Of a stretch of 64,000 bases of DNA, positions 7,927 to 18,484 are shown piece by piece (position 1 is the first letter of the stretch; the number at the start of each line of letters is the position of its first letter). A program made the position numbers and the translations under genes. Below the pieces are notes generated by a model, which was not told the origin of the DNA, did not search any database, and worked only from the letters and a program-made list of their open reading frames with translations. Source of the stretch: Serratia marcescens (GTDB lineage: Bacteria; Pseudomonadota; Gammaproteobacteria; Enterobacterales; Enterobacteriaceae). The stretch is taken from the NCBI GenBank assembly GCA_015548865.1, contig JADMXW010000001.1, positions 186,001 to 250,000 on the forward strand. Reading direction: 5' to 3'.

Positions 7927-10524
7927 GTGCTAGAAGAATATCGCAAGCACGTGGCCGACCGGGCTGCACAGGGCATCGTACCCAAGCCGTTAGACGCTTC
8001 ACAGATGGCAGCGCTAGTAGACGCGCTGAAGAAACCGCCTGTTGGCGAAGAAGAGGCGTTACTGGATCTACTGGTAAACCGTGTGCCGCCTGGGGTTGAC
8101 GAAGCGGCTTATGTTAAAGCCGGTTTTTTGGCGGCCATTGCCAAAGGGGAAACACATTCTCCGTTGGTCAGCCCAGAAAAGGCCATTGAACTGCTAGGCA
8201 CCATGCAAGGCGGTTATAACATTCATCCGCTGATTGACGCGCTGGACAATGAGGCGCTGGCCTCTATTGCTGCCGATGCACTGTCGCATACGCTGCTGAT
8301 GTTTGATAACTTCTATGATGTGGAAGAGAAGGCCAAAGCCGGTAACGTGCACGCCAAACGTGTGGTGCAGTCCTGGGCTGATGCCGAGTGGTTCCTCTCT
8401 CGTCCTAAATTGGCGGATAAAATCACCGTCACCGTTTTTAAGGTCACCGGTGAGACCAATACCGATGACCTCTCTCCGGCGCCTGATGCCTGGTCCCGTC
8501 CTGATATCCCGTTGCATGCGTTGGCAATGCTGAAAAACGCCCGTGATGGCATTACGCCGGATCAACCCGGTGTTGTTGGGCCCATCAAACAGATTGAAGC
8601 GCTTAACCAGAAGGGATACCCACTGGCCTATGTGGGTGACGTTGTGGGAACCGGTTCTTCCCGTAAATCAGCCACCAACTCGGTGCTGTGGTTTATGGGC
8701 GAAGACATCCCATACGTGCCGAACAAACGCGGTGGCGGTGTGGTGTTGGGTGGTAAAATCGCGCCTATCTTTTTCAACACCATGGAAGATGCGGGCGCGC
8801 TGCCGATCGAAGTTGATGTTAACGCGTTAAATATGGGAGATGTTATCGACATCTACCCCTATAAAGGCGAAGTTCGTGTGCACGACAGCGACAAGGTGCT
8901 GGCAACTTTTGCACTTAAAACCGACGTACTGCTGGATGAAGTGCGTGCCGGCGGGCGTATTCCGCTGATCATCGGTCGCGGCCTGACGACGAAAGCGCGT
9001 GAAGCGCTGGGCCTGCCAACGAGCGATGTCTTCCGTCAGGCAAAGGATGTGGCGCAGAGCACGCGTGGCTTCTCATTGGCGCAGAAGATGGTGGGACGTG
9101 CCTGTGGCGTTGCAGGGATTCGCCCGGATCAGTATTGCGAACCCAAGATGACCTCCGTAGGCTCTCAGGATACCACTGGCCCGATGACCCGCGATGAGTT
9201 GAAAGATCTGGCTTGCCTTGGTTTCTCTGCCGATCTGGTTATGCAGTCATTCTGCCACACGGCTGCCTATCCGAAACCGGTTGACGTCACCACGCATCAC
9301 ACGTTACCGGATTTTATCATGAACCGTGGCGGTGTTTCCCTGCGTCCGGGGGATGGGGTTATCCACTCCTGGCTTAACCGCATGCTGCTGCCAGATACGG
9401 TAGGCACCGGCGGTGACTCCCATACCCGTTTCCCGATCGGTATTTCTTTCCCTGCAGGTTCAGGGCTGGTGGCTTTTGCTGCCGCCACAGGCGTCATGCC
9501 GCTGGATATGCCGGAATCGGTGCTGGTGCGCTTTAAAGGCAAGATGCAACCGGGGATTACCCTGCGCGATCTGGTGCACGCTATTCCGCTGTATGCCATC
9601 AAGCAGGGTCTGCTGACCGTAGAGAAGAAAGGCAAGAAGAACATTTTCTCTGGCCGCATTCTGGAAATAGAAGGTTTGCCCGATCTGAAAGTGGAGCAAG
9701 CGTTTGAACTGACCGATGCCTCTGCAGAGCGCTCTGCCGCCGGGTGTACCATCAAACTGGATAAAGCCCCTATTATTGAGTACCTGAACTCTAACATTGT
9801 GCTGCTCAAGTGGATGATTGCCGAAGGCTATGGCGATCGTCGGACGTTGGAGCGTCGCGTGCAGGGAATGGATAAATGGCTGGCCGATCCGCAACTGTTG
9901 GAAGCCGATCCAGATGCTGAATACGCTGCTGTGATCGATATCGATCTGGCAGAGATTAAAGAGCCGATTCTGTGTGCGCCGAACGATCCGGACGATGCTC
10001 GTTGGTTGTCTGATGTTCAGGGTGAGAAGATTGATGAAGTCTTTATCGGTTCCTGCATGACCAATATCGGGCACTTCCGCGCAGCAGGTAAACTGTTGGA
10101 TCAGCATAAAGGCCAACTGCCGACGCGCTTGTGGGTTGCGCCGCCGACCAAGATGGACGCAGCGCAACTGACAGAAGAGGGCTATTACAGCGTGTTTGGT
10201 AAGAGCGGTGCTCGCGTTGAGATCCCTGGCTGCTCCCTGTGCATGGGCAACCAGGCGCGCGTGGCTGATGGCGCAACGGTGGTATCTACCTCTACCCGTA
10301 ACTTCCCGAACCGTTTGGGTACGGGGGCTAATGTCTATCTGGCGTCTGCTGAGCTGGCCGCGGTAGCTTCATTGTTGGGTAAACTGCCGACACCTGATGA
10401 GTATCTCGCTGCGATGTCTCAGGTAGATAAAACCGCGCAGGATACCTATCGCTACCTGAATTTCGATCGATTGGATCAGTATACGGCGAAAGCGGACGGT
10501 GTGATTTTCCAAAGTGCTGTTTAG
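7927..10524 (+). CDS. acnB: Aconitate hydratase B
   Basis: An 865-residue cytoplasmic enzyme, the same length as E. coli AcnB and close to it throughout. It isomerises citrate and isocitrate in the TCA cycle and also acts on 2-methylaconitate. The HEAT-like N-terminal domain ([15 protein letters not shown]) comes first, unlike AcnA. The [4Fe-4S] ligands are visible: Cys in [10 protein letters not shown] and the pair in CSLCMGNQ. The GTG at 7927 is taken as start because it is preceded by GAGGAGA and matches the E. coli N-terminus; the open frame continues upstream to 7861 but adds unrelated residues. A strong terminator follows. Confidence 0.98.
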   Translation: MLEEYRKHVADRAAQGIVPKPLDASQMAALVDALKKPPVGEEEALLDLLVNRVPPGVDEAAYVKAGFLAAIAKGETHSPLVSPEKAIELLGTMQGGYNIHPLIDALDNEALASIAADALSHTLLMFDNFYDVEEKAKAGNVHAKRVVQSWADAEWFLSRPKLADKITVTVFKVTGETNTDDLSPAPDAWSRPDIPLHALAMLKNARDGITPDQPGVVGPIKQIEALNQKGYPLAYVGDVVGTGSSRKSATNSVLWFMGEDIPYVPNKRGGGVVLGGKIAPIFFNTMEDAGALPIEVDVNALNMGDVIDIYPYKGEVRVHDSDKVLATFALKTDVLLDEVRAGGRIPLIIGRGLTTKAREALGLPTSDVFRQAKDVAQSTRGFSLAQKMVGRACGVAGIRPDQYCEPKMTSVGSQDTTGPMTRDELKDLACLGFSADLVMQSFCHTAAYPKPVDVTTHHTLPDFIMNRGGVSLRPGDGVIHSWLNRMLLPDTVGTGGDSHTRFPIGISFPAGSGLVAFAAATGVMPLDMPESVLVRFKGKMQPGITLRDLVHAIPLYAIKQGLLTVEKKGKKNIFSGRILEIEGLPDLKVEQAFELTDASAERSAAGCTIKLDKAPIIEYLNSNIVLLKWMIAEGYGDRRTLERRVQGMDKWLADPQLLEADPDAEYAAVIDIDLAEIKEPILCAPNDPDDARWLSDVQGEKIDEVFIGSCMTNIGHFRAAGKLLDQHKGQLPTRLWVAPPTKMDAAQLTEEGYYSVFGKSGARVEIPGCSLCMGNQARVADGATVVSTSTRNFPNRLGTGANVYLASAELAAVASLLGKLPTPDEYLAAMSQVDKTAQDTYRYLNFDRLDQYTAKADGVIFQSAV

Positions 10525-10897
10525 TGAATCCGTTTGATGAATAAGACAAGAGCCCACGATCTGGGCTCTTTTTTTGGGTCGCTTGCTGATTAGAATGCAG
10601 ATAAGCCTCCATTTGGTCGAAACAACGCTGAAACAGCGTGTCCAGAATGCGTTTATCTTCCGGTGTCATTGTCGGTGTAATCTGGGAGTGTTGATTGGTA
10701 TTGGTAATACGGGTAGTCATGGTGGCGATGCCAACCGGTCTTCCTTTTGAATCCTCATAAATACGATCGTCTTTCGGTAGTATTTCTCCTACCGCTACAC
10801 CCGGTATATCCATAAGTGAGTTCCGTGCACTATTTCGTGATGGCGAGTGTAAAGCATTTCCTTTTTCAGTCATGGGGAACTGCTGTCTTATTGTCAT
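10328..10897 (-). CDS. Unassigned ORF antisense to the acnB 3' end (doubtful gene)
   Basis: A 189-codon open frame on the minus strand between acnB and yacL. The first ~110 residues ([14 protein letters not shown]..., with [17 protein letters not shown] and [15 protein letters not shown]) lie in the otherwise empty 540-base gap; the frame then runs through the acnB terminator (encoding KKSPDR) and over 197 bases of acnB. The part outside acnB looks protein-like, with an acidic/basic mix and a plausible helix, while the tail is dictated by acnB. It may be a small gene that has lost its stop, or chance. I recognise no family and no good ribosome site. The gap holds nothing else clear. Confidence 0.3.
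   Translation of the reverse strand: MTIRQQFPMTEKGNALHSPSRNSARNSLMDIPGVAVGEILPKDDRIYEDSKGRPVGIATMTTRITNTNQHSQITPTMTPEDKRILDTLFQRCFDQMEAYLHSNQQATQKKSPDRGLLSYSSNGFTKQHFGKSHRPLSPYTDPIDRNSGSDRYPARFYLPETSQRDTHQVSAVYPTMKLPRPAQQTPDRH
10548..10575 (+). terminator. Terminator of acnB
   Basis: AAGAGCCCA / TGGGCTCTT stem with a five-base loop, followed by a run of T residues, 24 bases after the stop. Confidence 0.9.
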
Positions 10898-11063
10898 TGT
10901 ATTTATTGTTTCTTTCTGCCAGAGAAACGTGCGCGTTTTGCTGCGAGTGCGGGTATTATCCCCGCCGCGCTGCATGACCTTGCAATATTTGCAGGCTATC
11001 ACTGTGAGATGCCGTGTGGCCCGCTACACTGGATAATAAGCACTACCACGGGAGGATGGCGTC

Positions 11064-11429
11064 ATGGATTATGAATTTTTACGGGATGTCTCAGGCCAGG
11101 TCATTGTGCGTATGTCAATGGGGCACGAAGCCGTTGGTCATTGGTTTAATGAAGAGGTCAAAGAACAACTCACTTTGCTTGACGAGGTAGAAGAAGCGGC
11201 GCGCACTGTGGCGGGGAGTGAGCGCCAGTGGCAAAAAACAGGGCATGAATACACGCTGTTGCTGGATAGCGAAGAGGTGTTAATTCGCGCGAATCAGCTC
11301 TCTTTCGCGATGGATGAGATAGAAGAAGGCATGAGCTATTACGATGAAGAGAGTCTGGCTTTGTGCGGTCTGGATGACTTTTTAGCGCTGATAGCCAAAT
11401 ACCGGAAATTTGTGCAGCAATCAGAATAA
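11064..11429 (+). CDS. yacL: UPF0231 family protein YacL
   Basis: A 121-residue acidic cytoplasmic protein that matches E. coli YacL (120 residues) from MDYEFLRD to the end ([11 protein letters not shown]). It follows acnB, the conserved enterobacterial position. Function is unknown. The ATG is preceded by GGGAGGA at good spacing. It is followed by a compact hairpin. Confidence 0.95.
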   Translation: MDYEFLRDVSGQVIVRMSMGHEAVGHWFNEEVKEQLTLLDEVEEAARTVAGSERQWQKTGHEYTLLLDSEEVLIRANQLSFAMDEIEEGMSYYDEESLALCGLDDFLALIAKYRKFVQQSE

Positions 11430-11433
11430 CCAA

Positions 11434-11460
11434 ACGCCTGCGTCATTGATACGCAGGCGC
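11434..11460. terminator. Hairpin terminator between yacL and the hyu operon
   Basis: CGCCTGCG and CGCAGGCG form a perfect 8-base stem directly after the yacL stop. The T tail is weak, so it is probably a bidirectional end signal for the convergent units. Confidence 0.6.
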
Positions 11461-11517
11461 TATTTCCTTCAGGCGATGTTTTCTACAAATGTTCTGGAGC
11501 GCTTTGTCTCTCGCCTG

Positions 11518-13155
11518 TTATTTTTGCGCTTCCACCCAGACGTCAGACAGGGTGTTTTCAATGCCGTCCGCCGTGAGCGAGTGATCGTGTACACGCTTAT
11601 TATAAATCGTGATGTACTGCGGTGAAATCAGGCTGATATCTGGCAGTTCACGCCCGACGATTTTCTGAAATTCGATAAACTTCTGCTTACGCACTGCCGG
11701 ATCGTTCTCGGTTTGTGCCTCTTCCAGCAAACGATCGACCTCGGCATTCTGGTAGTGAGACGCATTGGAGAAAGGCACTCCTTTGCGGAAATTCTTCGAC
11801 CAATAAATGCGTTGTACTCCCACCGTAGGATCGAACAGATTGCTGTGTCCATTTAACGTAAATGAGAAATCGCGATCGGTATACACACGTTTCACAAAGG
11901 CGGATAAATCCTGCGAGCGCAGCGTGACGTCAATACCGATCTTTGCCAGAGACGAGCGCACGATCTCCCCAGTGGGTTTCAAACCGTCGGATATCGGATT
12001 GTAATCCAGCGTGGTTTTAAAGCGGATACCCTTGGCATCACGCGGATAACCCGCTTCATCCAGCAGTTGATTCGCGCGTGTGATATCCAGCCCGTAGGGA
12101 GAGGGAGACGGATCGTGGAAGGCCTTCAACCCCGGCGCGATGGGCGATGTGGTCACCGTGGCATAGCCGTAATAAGCGACTTTGCGAATCAGCTCTCGGT
12201 CTAACGTATGGGCAATCGCCTGACGGACTTTCAAGTTTTTGAAATGCTCATCATCCAGATTGAACTGAAGCGAAGATACGTTATAAGAATAGCTGGTGCC
12301 TTTGGTTTCAAACGCCAGTTTTGGTATCGCTTTCAGACGATCCAGATCGCTGAGCGCCACCGGTGAACGATAGCCGAGATCCACGGTGCCAGTTTCAAAC
12401 GCGACCGATCGCGATGAAGCGTCAGGAATAAAGCGGATGACAATCTGATCGACATACGGTTTTTCTTTGTCCCAATAGTTGGGATTGCGTTTGAGGATCA
12501 GGTGGCTACCGCGTTCCCATTGGCTAAACAGGTAGGGGCCGGTGCCGATCGGTGCACTACCGTTCGGGTTTTTAAGCGGATCGGTATTTTCGTAGATATG
12601 CTTGGGTAATATCGGCGACTCTGCTGCTGTCAGTGCGCGTAAAAGATAGGGGGCAGGCTGCGACAGTTCAATCACCGCTGTGTTGGCATCTGGCGTTCTT
12701 ACCTCTGTGACGCTGGCAAAGGTGCTGGCACCACGTGGGTGATATTTCTTGAGCAGTTCTATTGAGTAGGCCACGTCCGCCGAGGTGAAATCTTTTCCAT
12801 CATGCCATTTCACCCCTTGTCTCAAATGAAAAGTATAAGATTTACCATCAGGGCTGACTTCCCACGAGGTTGCCAACTGCGGCTGAGGATTGAGATCGAA
12901 ATCGTATTTCAGCAACCCTTCCGTCACTTTGCCGCTGACACTCAGGCTCGGTGTAGCAACAGTGGACAGCGCCACCAGTGTAGGCGGTTCGGCGTTCAAT
13001 ACGATATTCAATGTGCCGCCGCGCTGCGGCTCCGGCGTTTGTGCATATACTGTTGCACCGCTGGTGGCTAACAGGGTGTACAGCGCCAGCGTTGCTGCTA
13101 GCGTTACCGGACGCTGTTGACGCTTTTTCCCTAAACGAAAGTCTAACCAATTCAT
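11518..13155 (-). CDS. ABC transporter substrate-binding protein, family 5 (orphan)
   Basis: A 545-residue periplasmic binding protein of the peptide/opine/nickel type (SBP_bac_5, DppA/OppA fold). A basic N-terminus (KKRQQR) and hydrophobic stretch end at VYAQ, a good signal peptidase I site. The family block YTFHLRQGVKWHDGKDFTSADV and GTGPYLF are clear. ATG 13155 is preferred to the GTG two codons upstream because GAGGTG lies five bases before it. It is the last gene of the hyuA-hyuB operon, 29 bases after hyuB, so it probably delivers the substrate of those enzymes. No permease or ATPase of the Dpp type is next to it, so it must borrow a membrane complex or be a relic. Confidence 0.88.
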   Translation of the reverse strand: MNWLDFRLGKKRQQRPVTLAATLALYTLLATSGATVYAQTPEPQRGGTLNIVLNAEPPTLVALSTVATPSLSVSGKVTEGLLKYDFDLNPQPQLATSWEVSPDGKSYTFHLRQGVKWHDGKDFTSADVAYSIELLKKYHPRGASTFASVTEVRTPDANTAVIELSQPAPYLLRALTAAESPILPKHIYENTDPLKNPNGSAPIGTGPYLFSQWERGSHLILKRNPNYWDKEKPYVDQIVIRFIPDASSRSVAFETGTVDLGYRSPVALSDLDRLKAIPKLAFETKGTSYSYNVSSLQFNLDDEHFKNLKVRQAIAHTLDRELIRKVAYYGYATVTTSPIAPGLKAFHDPSPSPYGLDITRANQLLDEAGYPRDAKGIRFKTTLDYNPISDGLKPTGEIVRSSLAKIGIDVTLRSQDLSAFVKRVYTDRDFSFTLNGHSNLFDPTVGVQRIYWSKNFRKGVPFSNASHYQNAEVDRLLEEAQTENDPAVRKQKFIEFQKIVGRELPDISLISPQYITIYNKRVHDHSLTADGIENTLSDVWVEAQK

Positions 13156-13184
13156 AAGCACCTCAACCTTGTCATGCGTTGTCG

Positions 13185-14882
13185 TTATTTGTTTTCATCA
13201 CCGTAGTGGTAATCACGGCTGGCGGCTTGTGCGCTAACCAGGCCGCTGCGTACATCCTGCGCGATAGCGTGCGGTGAGCGCTCGCGCGCATCGCCCAAAC
13301 CGCCGCCGCCCGGCGTTTCTACGACAAGGTGCTCTCCCGGAGGGATTGCTTGTCGACCTTTACCTTTTAGCCGTGCGCCAGAGGCCAGACTCACTCTGCC
13401 CGGCGCGCCATCTGCACCGCCTTCTGCGCCACGAGCGGGATAAACGATGCGATCCCATGCCGCGCCCAGTAACATGGGTGCCTGTTGCCCATGCGAGATT
13501 TCGATGACTTGCCCCAGCCCTCCGCGTTGCCTGCCTGCGCCGCCGGAGTCAGGCCGGTACTCCTTACGCCAAAACACCAACGGACTCATGGTTTCCAGAA
13601 TTTCGATGGAGATATTGCGTACGCCGCTGGGGAACGAGGTGGTGGACAGCCCATCCAGCTCAGGGCGACCACCGGTACCGCCGGTTGAAAAACTGGTGAT
13701 GGTAAATCGCTGTTCATTGACCAAACGCTCGTTGGAATAGCCCGTAATGGGGTGGCCACCCGACAAGCGGATATTCCACAGCGATGAGGAGCCTTCGGCT
13801 GGCACTGTACCGGGACGCGCCTGACGCAAGCAGCCGAAAACCACATCTGGCAACAGTTGGCCGATAATGTGGCGTGCGGCCACTGCCGCAGGATAGGGGG
13901 CATTGACAATGGAACCTTCCGGCGCGGTAACACGAATGACGCCTAACGATCCGGCATTGTTGGGAATATCGGCGCCAATCAGGCAGCGAATGCCAAACGA
14001 GGTGTAGGCATCGGTATAGGCCTTAACCACATTAATGCCTTGAGGAACATACGGATCGGTACCGGTAAAATCGACTTCAATTTCGCCGTCTCGAATGTGT
14101 AGCGTAGCGCGAATGCGGATTGGCGCGTCATAGCCATCCACCAGCAGTTCATTGCTCCAGCTTCCTTGAGGCCACTGGCGTACCGCATCGCGCATCGCCT
14201 GCTCAGAGTGTTGTAATATATGCTCGCCCACTGGCACGAGTGAATCGAGGGAGAATTCATCCATCATGCGGTTGAGGAAGCGAGCGCCGACGTCGTTACA
14301 GGCGACCAGCGCCAACAAATCGCCCTCAACCTGTTCCGGTTCACGCACGTTGGCACGAATAATATCCAGCACCACCTGATTGATATGGCCGCCATCGATA
14401 AAGCGCAGCAGTGGTAAAAACAACCCTTCGTGATAGATCAACTGACCATCGGGTCCTGGGCCTAAGCCACCGATATCCGCGACGTGCAGCGTAGAAGCGA
14501 ACAGGCCAACGGCTTGTTCCTGACGAAATACGGGTGTCACCATCGTCATATCGTATAAATGGCCGGTCCCTTTCCAGGGATCGTTGGTTAAAAACACATC
14601 GCCTGGACGCATTTCTTCCAGCGGGAACGCGTGCAGGAAGTGCTTGACGGATTCCGCCATTGAATTGACATGGCCCGGTGTGCCTGTAACGGCTTGCGCG
14701 ATCATGCGTCCATCCGGCAAAAAGACCCCCGCGGATAAATCACCGGCTTCTCGGGTTGAGGTACCAAACGCGGTACGGATCAGTGCCTGCGCTTGTTCCT
14801 CCACCACGGAAATCAGCCGATTCCACATCACCTGATACTGCAATGCTGTCACTGGAGCAGGTACGGAAGTTGGGTTACTCAT
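13185..14882 (-). CDS. Hydantoinase B/oxoprolinase family protein
   Basis: A 565-residue HyuB-type subunit. HyuA/HyuB pairs carry out ATP-dependent opening of hydantoins, 5-oxoproline or related lactams, or act as carboxylases. Family features include TNDPWKGTGHLYDMTM near residue 95, PEGSIVNAPYPAAVAARH, and a C-terminal GGGGLGDARERSP. ATG 14882 overlaps the end of hyuA by eight bases (ATGAGTAA), implying coupled translation and equimolar subunits. The exact substrate cannot be read from sequence; N-methylhydantoin, 5-oxoproline and caprolactam-like compounds are all possible. Confidence 0.88.
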   Translation of the reverse strand: MSNPTSVPAPVTALQYQVMWNRLISVVEEQAQALIRTAFGTSTREAGDLSAGVFLPDGRMIAQAVTGTPGHVNSMAESVKHFLHAFPLEEMRPGDVFLTNDPWKGTGHLYDMTMVTPVFRQEQAVGLFASTLHVADIGGLGPGPDGQLIYHEGLFLPLLRFIDGGHINQVVLDIIRANVREPEQVEGDLLALVACNDVGARFLNRMMDEFSLDSLVPVGEHILQHSEQAMRDAVRQWPQGSWSNELLVDGYDAPIRIRATLHIRDGEIEVDFTGTDPYVPQGINVVKAYTDAYTSFGIRCLIGADIPNNAGSLGVIRVTAPEGSIVNAPYPAAVAARHIIGQLLPDVVFGCLRQARPGTVPAEGSSSLWNIRLSGGHPITGYSNERLVNEQRFTITSFSTGGTGGRPELDGLSTTSFPSGVRNISIEILETMSPLVFWRKEYRPDSGGAGRQRGGLGQVIEISHGQQAPMLLGAAWDRIVYPARGAEGGADGAPGRVSLASGARLKGKGRQAIPPGEHLVVETPGGGGLGDARERSPHAIAQDVRSGLVSAQAASRDYHYGDENK

Positions 14883-17010
14883 GATGAAAATCCTCTGTGC
14901 CAAGCTCAAGTATCAGATGCCCCTGTGGACTAAGATGGGCTGAAAAACCGCTGTCCACGACGGTGGTGGTTTCCTCTTCCACAACCAGCGCCGGACCAGG
15001 TATATAGTGCTCCTGCGTTAACGCCGTGCGCTCATGGAGTGGCGTGGCAGTGAAGGCGTTATGCTCAATCTGAAACACCGAACGCTGGTGTTGCGATGGG
15101 GCGGCGACCCGCGTGCTACTCGGCGTCCAGCGAGCTGCCGCTGGCGCAAGGTCGTCATGGGTCGAAGCGGCAACCGACCAACTGATAGCCTCAACCGGCA
15201 CATGGTCGAGACTGCGGCCATACAGCTCGCGATAGCGCTGTGCGAAACGCGTTTGCAGTAGGTGAACAGTTTGCGCCTGCACGGTACCGTCCGGCAGTTC
15301 GATAGGGACTTCATGCCCTTGGCCTGCATAACGCAGATAGACGATGCGCTGTACCTGAATATCCCCTTGCGGCGCAGCCTGACGCACAATGGCGGTCGCT
15401 TGTTCGGTTAATCCGGCTAGCAGCGCGTTGATCTCATCATGGTTCACACCATCCAGCCGTTGATAGAAACTGCGTACCGCCTGATAGGCGATAGGGGCCC
15501 AGAGGAAACCCAGCGCCGAGCCAACACCGGCAGAACGAGGGATCACGACGCGGTTAATACCCAGCTTGCGAGCTAATCGTGCCGCCTGAAGCGGTGCGGC
15601 ACCGCCAAAGGCGATAAGGGTATAGTGCTCAACGTGTTTGCCTTGTTCGCTGGCATGTACGCGTGCTGCGTTAGCCATATTCTCTGCCACGATCTCCGCG
15701 ACAGAGAGCGCCGCCAGATCGGCGGAGTAGCCCAGCAGTGCACCAATTTGTGCGGCGAGTGCCTGCTGTGCTGCTTCAATGTTTAAGGCCACTTTACCGC
15801 GGGCGAAGCGCGCTGGGTCCAAACGACCGAGTACCGCATTGGCATCGGTTACCGTGGCCTGCGTGCCGCCTAATCCATAGCTGACTGGCCCCGGTTCAGA
15901 ACCGGCGCTGTCCGGCCCAACCTGAATGCGTTGCAAGGTATCAACACGAGCAATCGAGCCGCCACCTGCACCGATCTCCACCATTTCGATCACCGGAATA
16001 CGGATCGGCAGTCCTGATCCTTTTTGGTAACGGTGCACGCGGCCAAATTCGAAGTTGCGGGAAATTTGCGGCTGATAATCATCGATAAAGCAGATTTTCG
16101 CTGTGGTCCCTCCCATATCGAACGACAGCGCTCGGGTTTCACCTAATTCTGCTGCCACGCGCTGCGCCAGAATAGCGCCACCCGCCGGGCCGGATTCAAC
16201 CAGTCGTACCGGTTGTTCGATGCCGGTTTGCAGCGTAGTGATCCCGCCGCCAGAGGTCATAAGAAATAGCGGTATGTGCAGCCCGCGCGAGGTTAACAGT
16301 TGCTCCAAACGTGACAGATAGCCTGCCACTTGTGGTTGCACGTAAGCGTTCGCGCAGGTTGTAGAAAGTCGTTCGTATTCGCGCACTTCCGGGCAGACCA
16401 CACTGGAAAGCGACACGGTGAGGTGAGGCAATTCTTGTTGCAGGATCTCGGCAACGCGTTGTTCATGCTTCGGATTACGATAGCTGTGCAGCAGCACCAC
16501 GGCGACGCTGTCAATATCTTCATCACGCAGCGTCTGCGCAATGCGCCTCACATCGTCTTCATTGAGCGGCAGCAGCACGTCTCCCTGCGCGTTGATGCGT
16601 TCGGTGACGCCAAAGCGCCAATAACGCGGCACCAACGGAGCGGGTTTTTGCAGGAATACATCGTACTGCGCGAAGCGGTCTTCCAGGCCGATTTCAACCA
16701 GATCGCGAAATCCCTGGGTGGTGATCAATGCTGTGCGCGCCCCTTTGCGCTCAATCAGCGCATTGGTGGCAAGCGTGGTACCGAGTATCAACAGATCAAC
16801 ATCATGCAGCGTCCTGCCTGCGAACTTAAGGTTCTCTTCGATACCTTGCAGTACACCCTGTTCCGGCTCAGTGGGCGTGGTCAGGGTTTTTGACGTATAA
16901 CGTCGTTCACCATCAAGCAATACAACATCGGTAAAGGTGCCACCAACATCAACAGCCAGACGTATTGCGGACTCCGGTTTATCTTGCGGGGAAAGCGGTA
17001 ATTCAGACAT
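14875..17010 (-). CDS. Hydantoinase A/oxoprolinase family protein
   Basis: A 711-residue HyuA-type ATPase subunit of the ASKHA fold. Phosphate-binding loops are visible: DVGGTFTDVVLLDG near residue 22 and SFDMGGTTAKICF near 300, with ATNALIERKG and GPVSYGLGGTQATVTDANAVLGRL typical of the family. It is the first gene of hyuA-hyuB-SBP. The start at 17010 (MSELPLSP) is chosen because upstream codons are not family-like, although the ribosome site is weak. The 256 bases upstream to the next gene are AT-rich with no recognised operator. Confidence 0.88.
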   Translation of the reverse strand: MSELPLSPQDKPESAIRLAVDVGGTFTDVVLLDGERRYTSKTLTTPTEPEQGVLQGIEENLKFAGRTLHDVDLLILGTTLATNALIERKGARTALITTQGFRDLVEIGLEDRFAQYDVFLQKPAPLVPRYWRFGVTERINAQGDVLLPLNEDDVRRIAQTLRDEDIDSVAVVLLHSYRNPKHEQRVAEILQQELPHLTVSLSSVVCPEVREYERLSTTCANAYVQPQVAGYLSRLEQLLTSRGLHIPLFLMTSGGGITTLQTGIEQPVRLVESGPAGGAILAQRVAAELGETRALSFDMGGTTAKICFIDDYQPQISRNFEFGRVHRYQKGSGLPIRIPVIEMVEIGAGGGSIARVDTLQRIQVGPDSAGSEPGPVSYGLGGTQATVTDANAVLGRLDPARFARGKVALNIEAAQQALAAQIGALLGYSADLAALSVAEIVAENMANAARVHASEQGKHVEHYTLIAFGGAAPLQAARLARKLGINRVVIPRSAGVGSALGFLWAPIAYQAVRSFYQRLDGVNHDEINALLAGLTEQATAIVRQAAPQGDIQVQRIVYLRYAGQGHEVPIELPDGTVQAQTVHLLQTRFAQRYRELYGRSLDHVPVEAISWSVAASTHDDLAPAAARWTPSSTRVAAPSQHQRSVFQIEHNAFTATPLHERTALTQEHYIPGPALVVEEETTTVVDSGFSAHLSPQGHLILELGTEDFHHE

Positions 17011-17266
17011 AACGCGAACGTGTTCCAATGCTGTTTCTAAACCATCACCGCGCTGCGTGTGAAAACACACAACGCGTGGCAATGCTCAGGGGAGATGACT
17101 CGATGGAAGCACTATCGGGGGATATAACGGACAAAACAATAAAGTATATTTGCTAACAATATGCAGAATAAGCAATAGGGTGCTATGTGGTTTGCCACCT
17201 TCCACGGGTTGTCTTGCGATGAGCATGAGGATGGCGGCAATCACGTTAGGGTATGTATCGAGGAAA

Positions 17267-17956
17267 CTACAACGATGCTCCACCGCAGATAACCAACTGC
17301 TGGCCGGTAATGGCTGCGGCAGACGGTGAGAGCAGATAGCACACCAGATCGGCCACTTCCTGCGGCTGGATGAAACGGCCGATCGGGGGTAACTTCGGCG
17401 GTGAACTCTGTCTGCCAGGCTGGTTTAGCATAGGGGTTTCCGTGGCTCCCGGTGCCACGATATTGACCGTGATACCGCGCGGTGCCAATTCTGCCGCCCA
17501 ACTTCTTACCATACCGATCATGGCGGATTTAGTGGTCACATACTGGCTGCGTCCTGCTGCGCCGCTGGAGGTTCGGCTACCGAGCAGTATGATACGTCCA
17601 CCGCTCGGCAATTTATCTACCAGTCTATCGGCCAGCACTTCTGCAACCTGCACATGTAAACGCCACAGCTTTTCGCTGTCACCCACATTGAGTTGGCCCA
17701 ACGGGGCCGCTTTCATCATACCTGCAGCGTGAATCACGGCATCGACTTGTGCGATGTGCGCAAGATAACCTTGCAGCGCGTCGAGATCGGTGACGTCCAA
17801 CGCTTGGTGGGTAAACTGCGGATGCGTGAGCGCGCCGGGGTGACGCGACAACCCTGTCACTGTCCATCCCTGATCCAACAGCGTTTGGGCAATGGCGGCA
17901 CCAATGCCGGAGCTGGTGCCGGTAATCAGCGCATGTTTGCGTTCGCTGACAGCCAT
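17267..17956 (-). CDS. Short-chain dehydrogenase/reductase
   Basis: A 229-residue classical SDR. The nucleotide-binding glycine motif TGTSSGIG is at residues 12-19, HAAGMM replaces NNAG, the catalytic Ser lies in LLGSRTS and the Tyr/Lys pair in YVTTK; the C-terminus has the usual GQQLVICGG. Last of a six-gene operon running from the iron alcohol dehydrogenase, 32 bases behind the YhcH-type gene. Its substrate is probably an intermediate or epimer of the sugar acid handled by the operon, but this is inference. Confidence 0.88.
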   Translation of the reverse strand: MAVSERKHALITGTSSGIGAAIAQTLLDQGWTVTGLSRHPGALTHPQFTHQALDVTDLDALQGYLAHIAQVDAVIHAAGMMKAAPLGQLNVGDSEKLWRLHVQVAEVLADRLVDKLPSGGRIILLGSRTSSGAAGRSQYVTTKSAMIGMVRSWAAELAPRGITVNIVAPGATETPMLNQPGRQSSPPKLPPIGRFIQPQEVADLVCYLLSPSAAAITGQQLVICGGASL

Positions 17957-17988
17957 AAGGTGCTCTCCTGTATTAAGATCGGCCAGTG

Positions 17989-18465
17989 CTACAACTGGGC
18001 TAAATAGCTGACGGGCACTTTAAACACCGCTTTTTTTACCGGTGCGGGAATATCGCCTATCGCGCACAGCGCCTGATGCGGTTCTCCGGGGTAGAACGTG
18101 ACAAAATCCCCTGTGCGCAAGAGGATCTGATGAGGTACCTGAGGATTATCTAAAATATAGAGATCTGGCTTACGCTCGGTAGCGGGTTGCCCAATGACAC
18201 TGTTCAGCCCATAACCGATGATCTCTTCCCCGGCCAGAATTAACTGAATATCCAGAAAGTTGTGGTGAAACTCGGTATGACGTTCTGCCTGTGGTGCGGT
18301 AGATACGGTACCAATACTGTAAAACCAGTCAGCGCCTTCCAGCTGATATTTCCCTTCCGGTTTGGCGTTTAATTCATCCAACGTCATGCCGGGCGAGGAG
18401 AGAATCGCTAACAGCGGTGCGGGCAGCGTCGCCAAGGGTAAATGCTGCAAATTGCCTGCAATCAT
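17989..18465 (-). CDS. YhcH/YjgK/YiaL family protein (sugar-acid anomerase type)
   Basis: A 158-residue DUF386 cupin. Metal-binding histidines are visible in ERHTEFHHNFLDIQ and in PGEPHQA. Known relatives include NanQ (YhcH), the N-acetylneuraminate anomerase, and YiaL/YjgK of sugar-acid operons. Its presence next to a sialidase-like protein and an aldolase suggests it opens the ring of an ulosonic acid before cleavage. The start at 18465 is fixed by CAGGAG seven bases upstream; a longer frame begins at 18492. Confidence 0.88.
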   Translation of the reverse strand: MIAGNLQHLPLATLPAPLLAILSSPGMTLDELNAKPEGKYQLEGADWFYSIGTVSTAPQAERHTEFHHNFLDIQLILAGEEIIGYGLNSVIGQPATERKPDLYILDNPQVPHQILLRTGDFVTFYPGEPHQALCAIGDIPAPVKKAVFKVPVSYLAQL

Positions 18466-18484
18466 GGTGTAGCTCCTGATGAAA

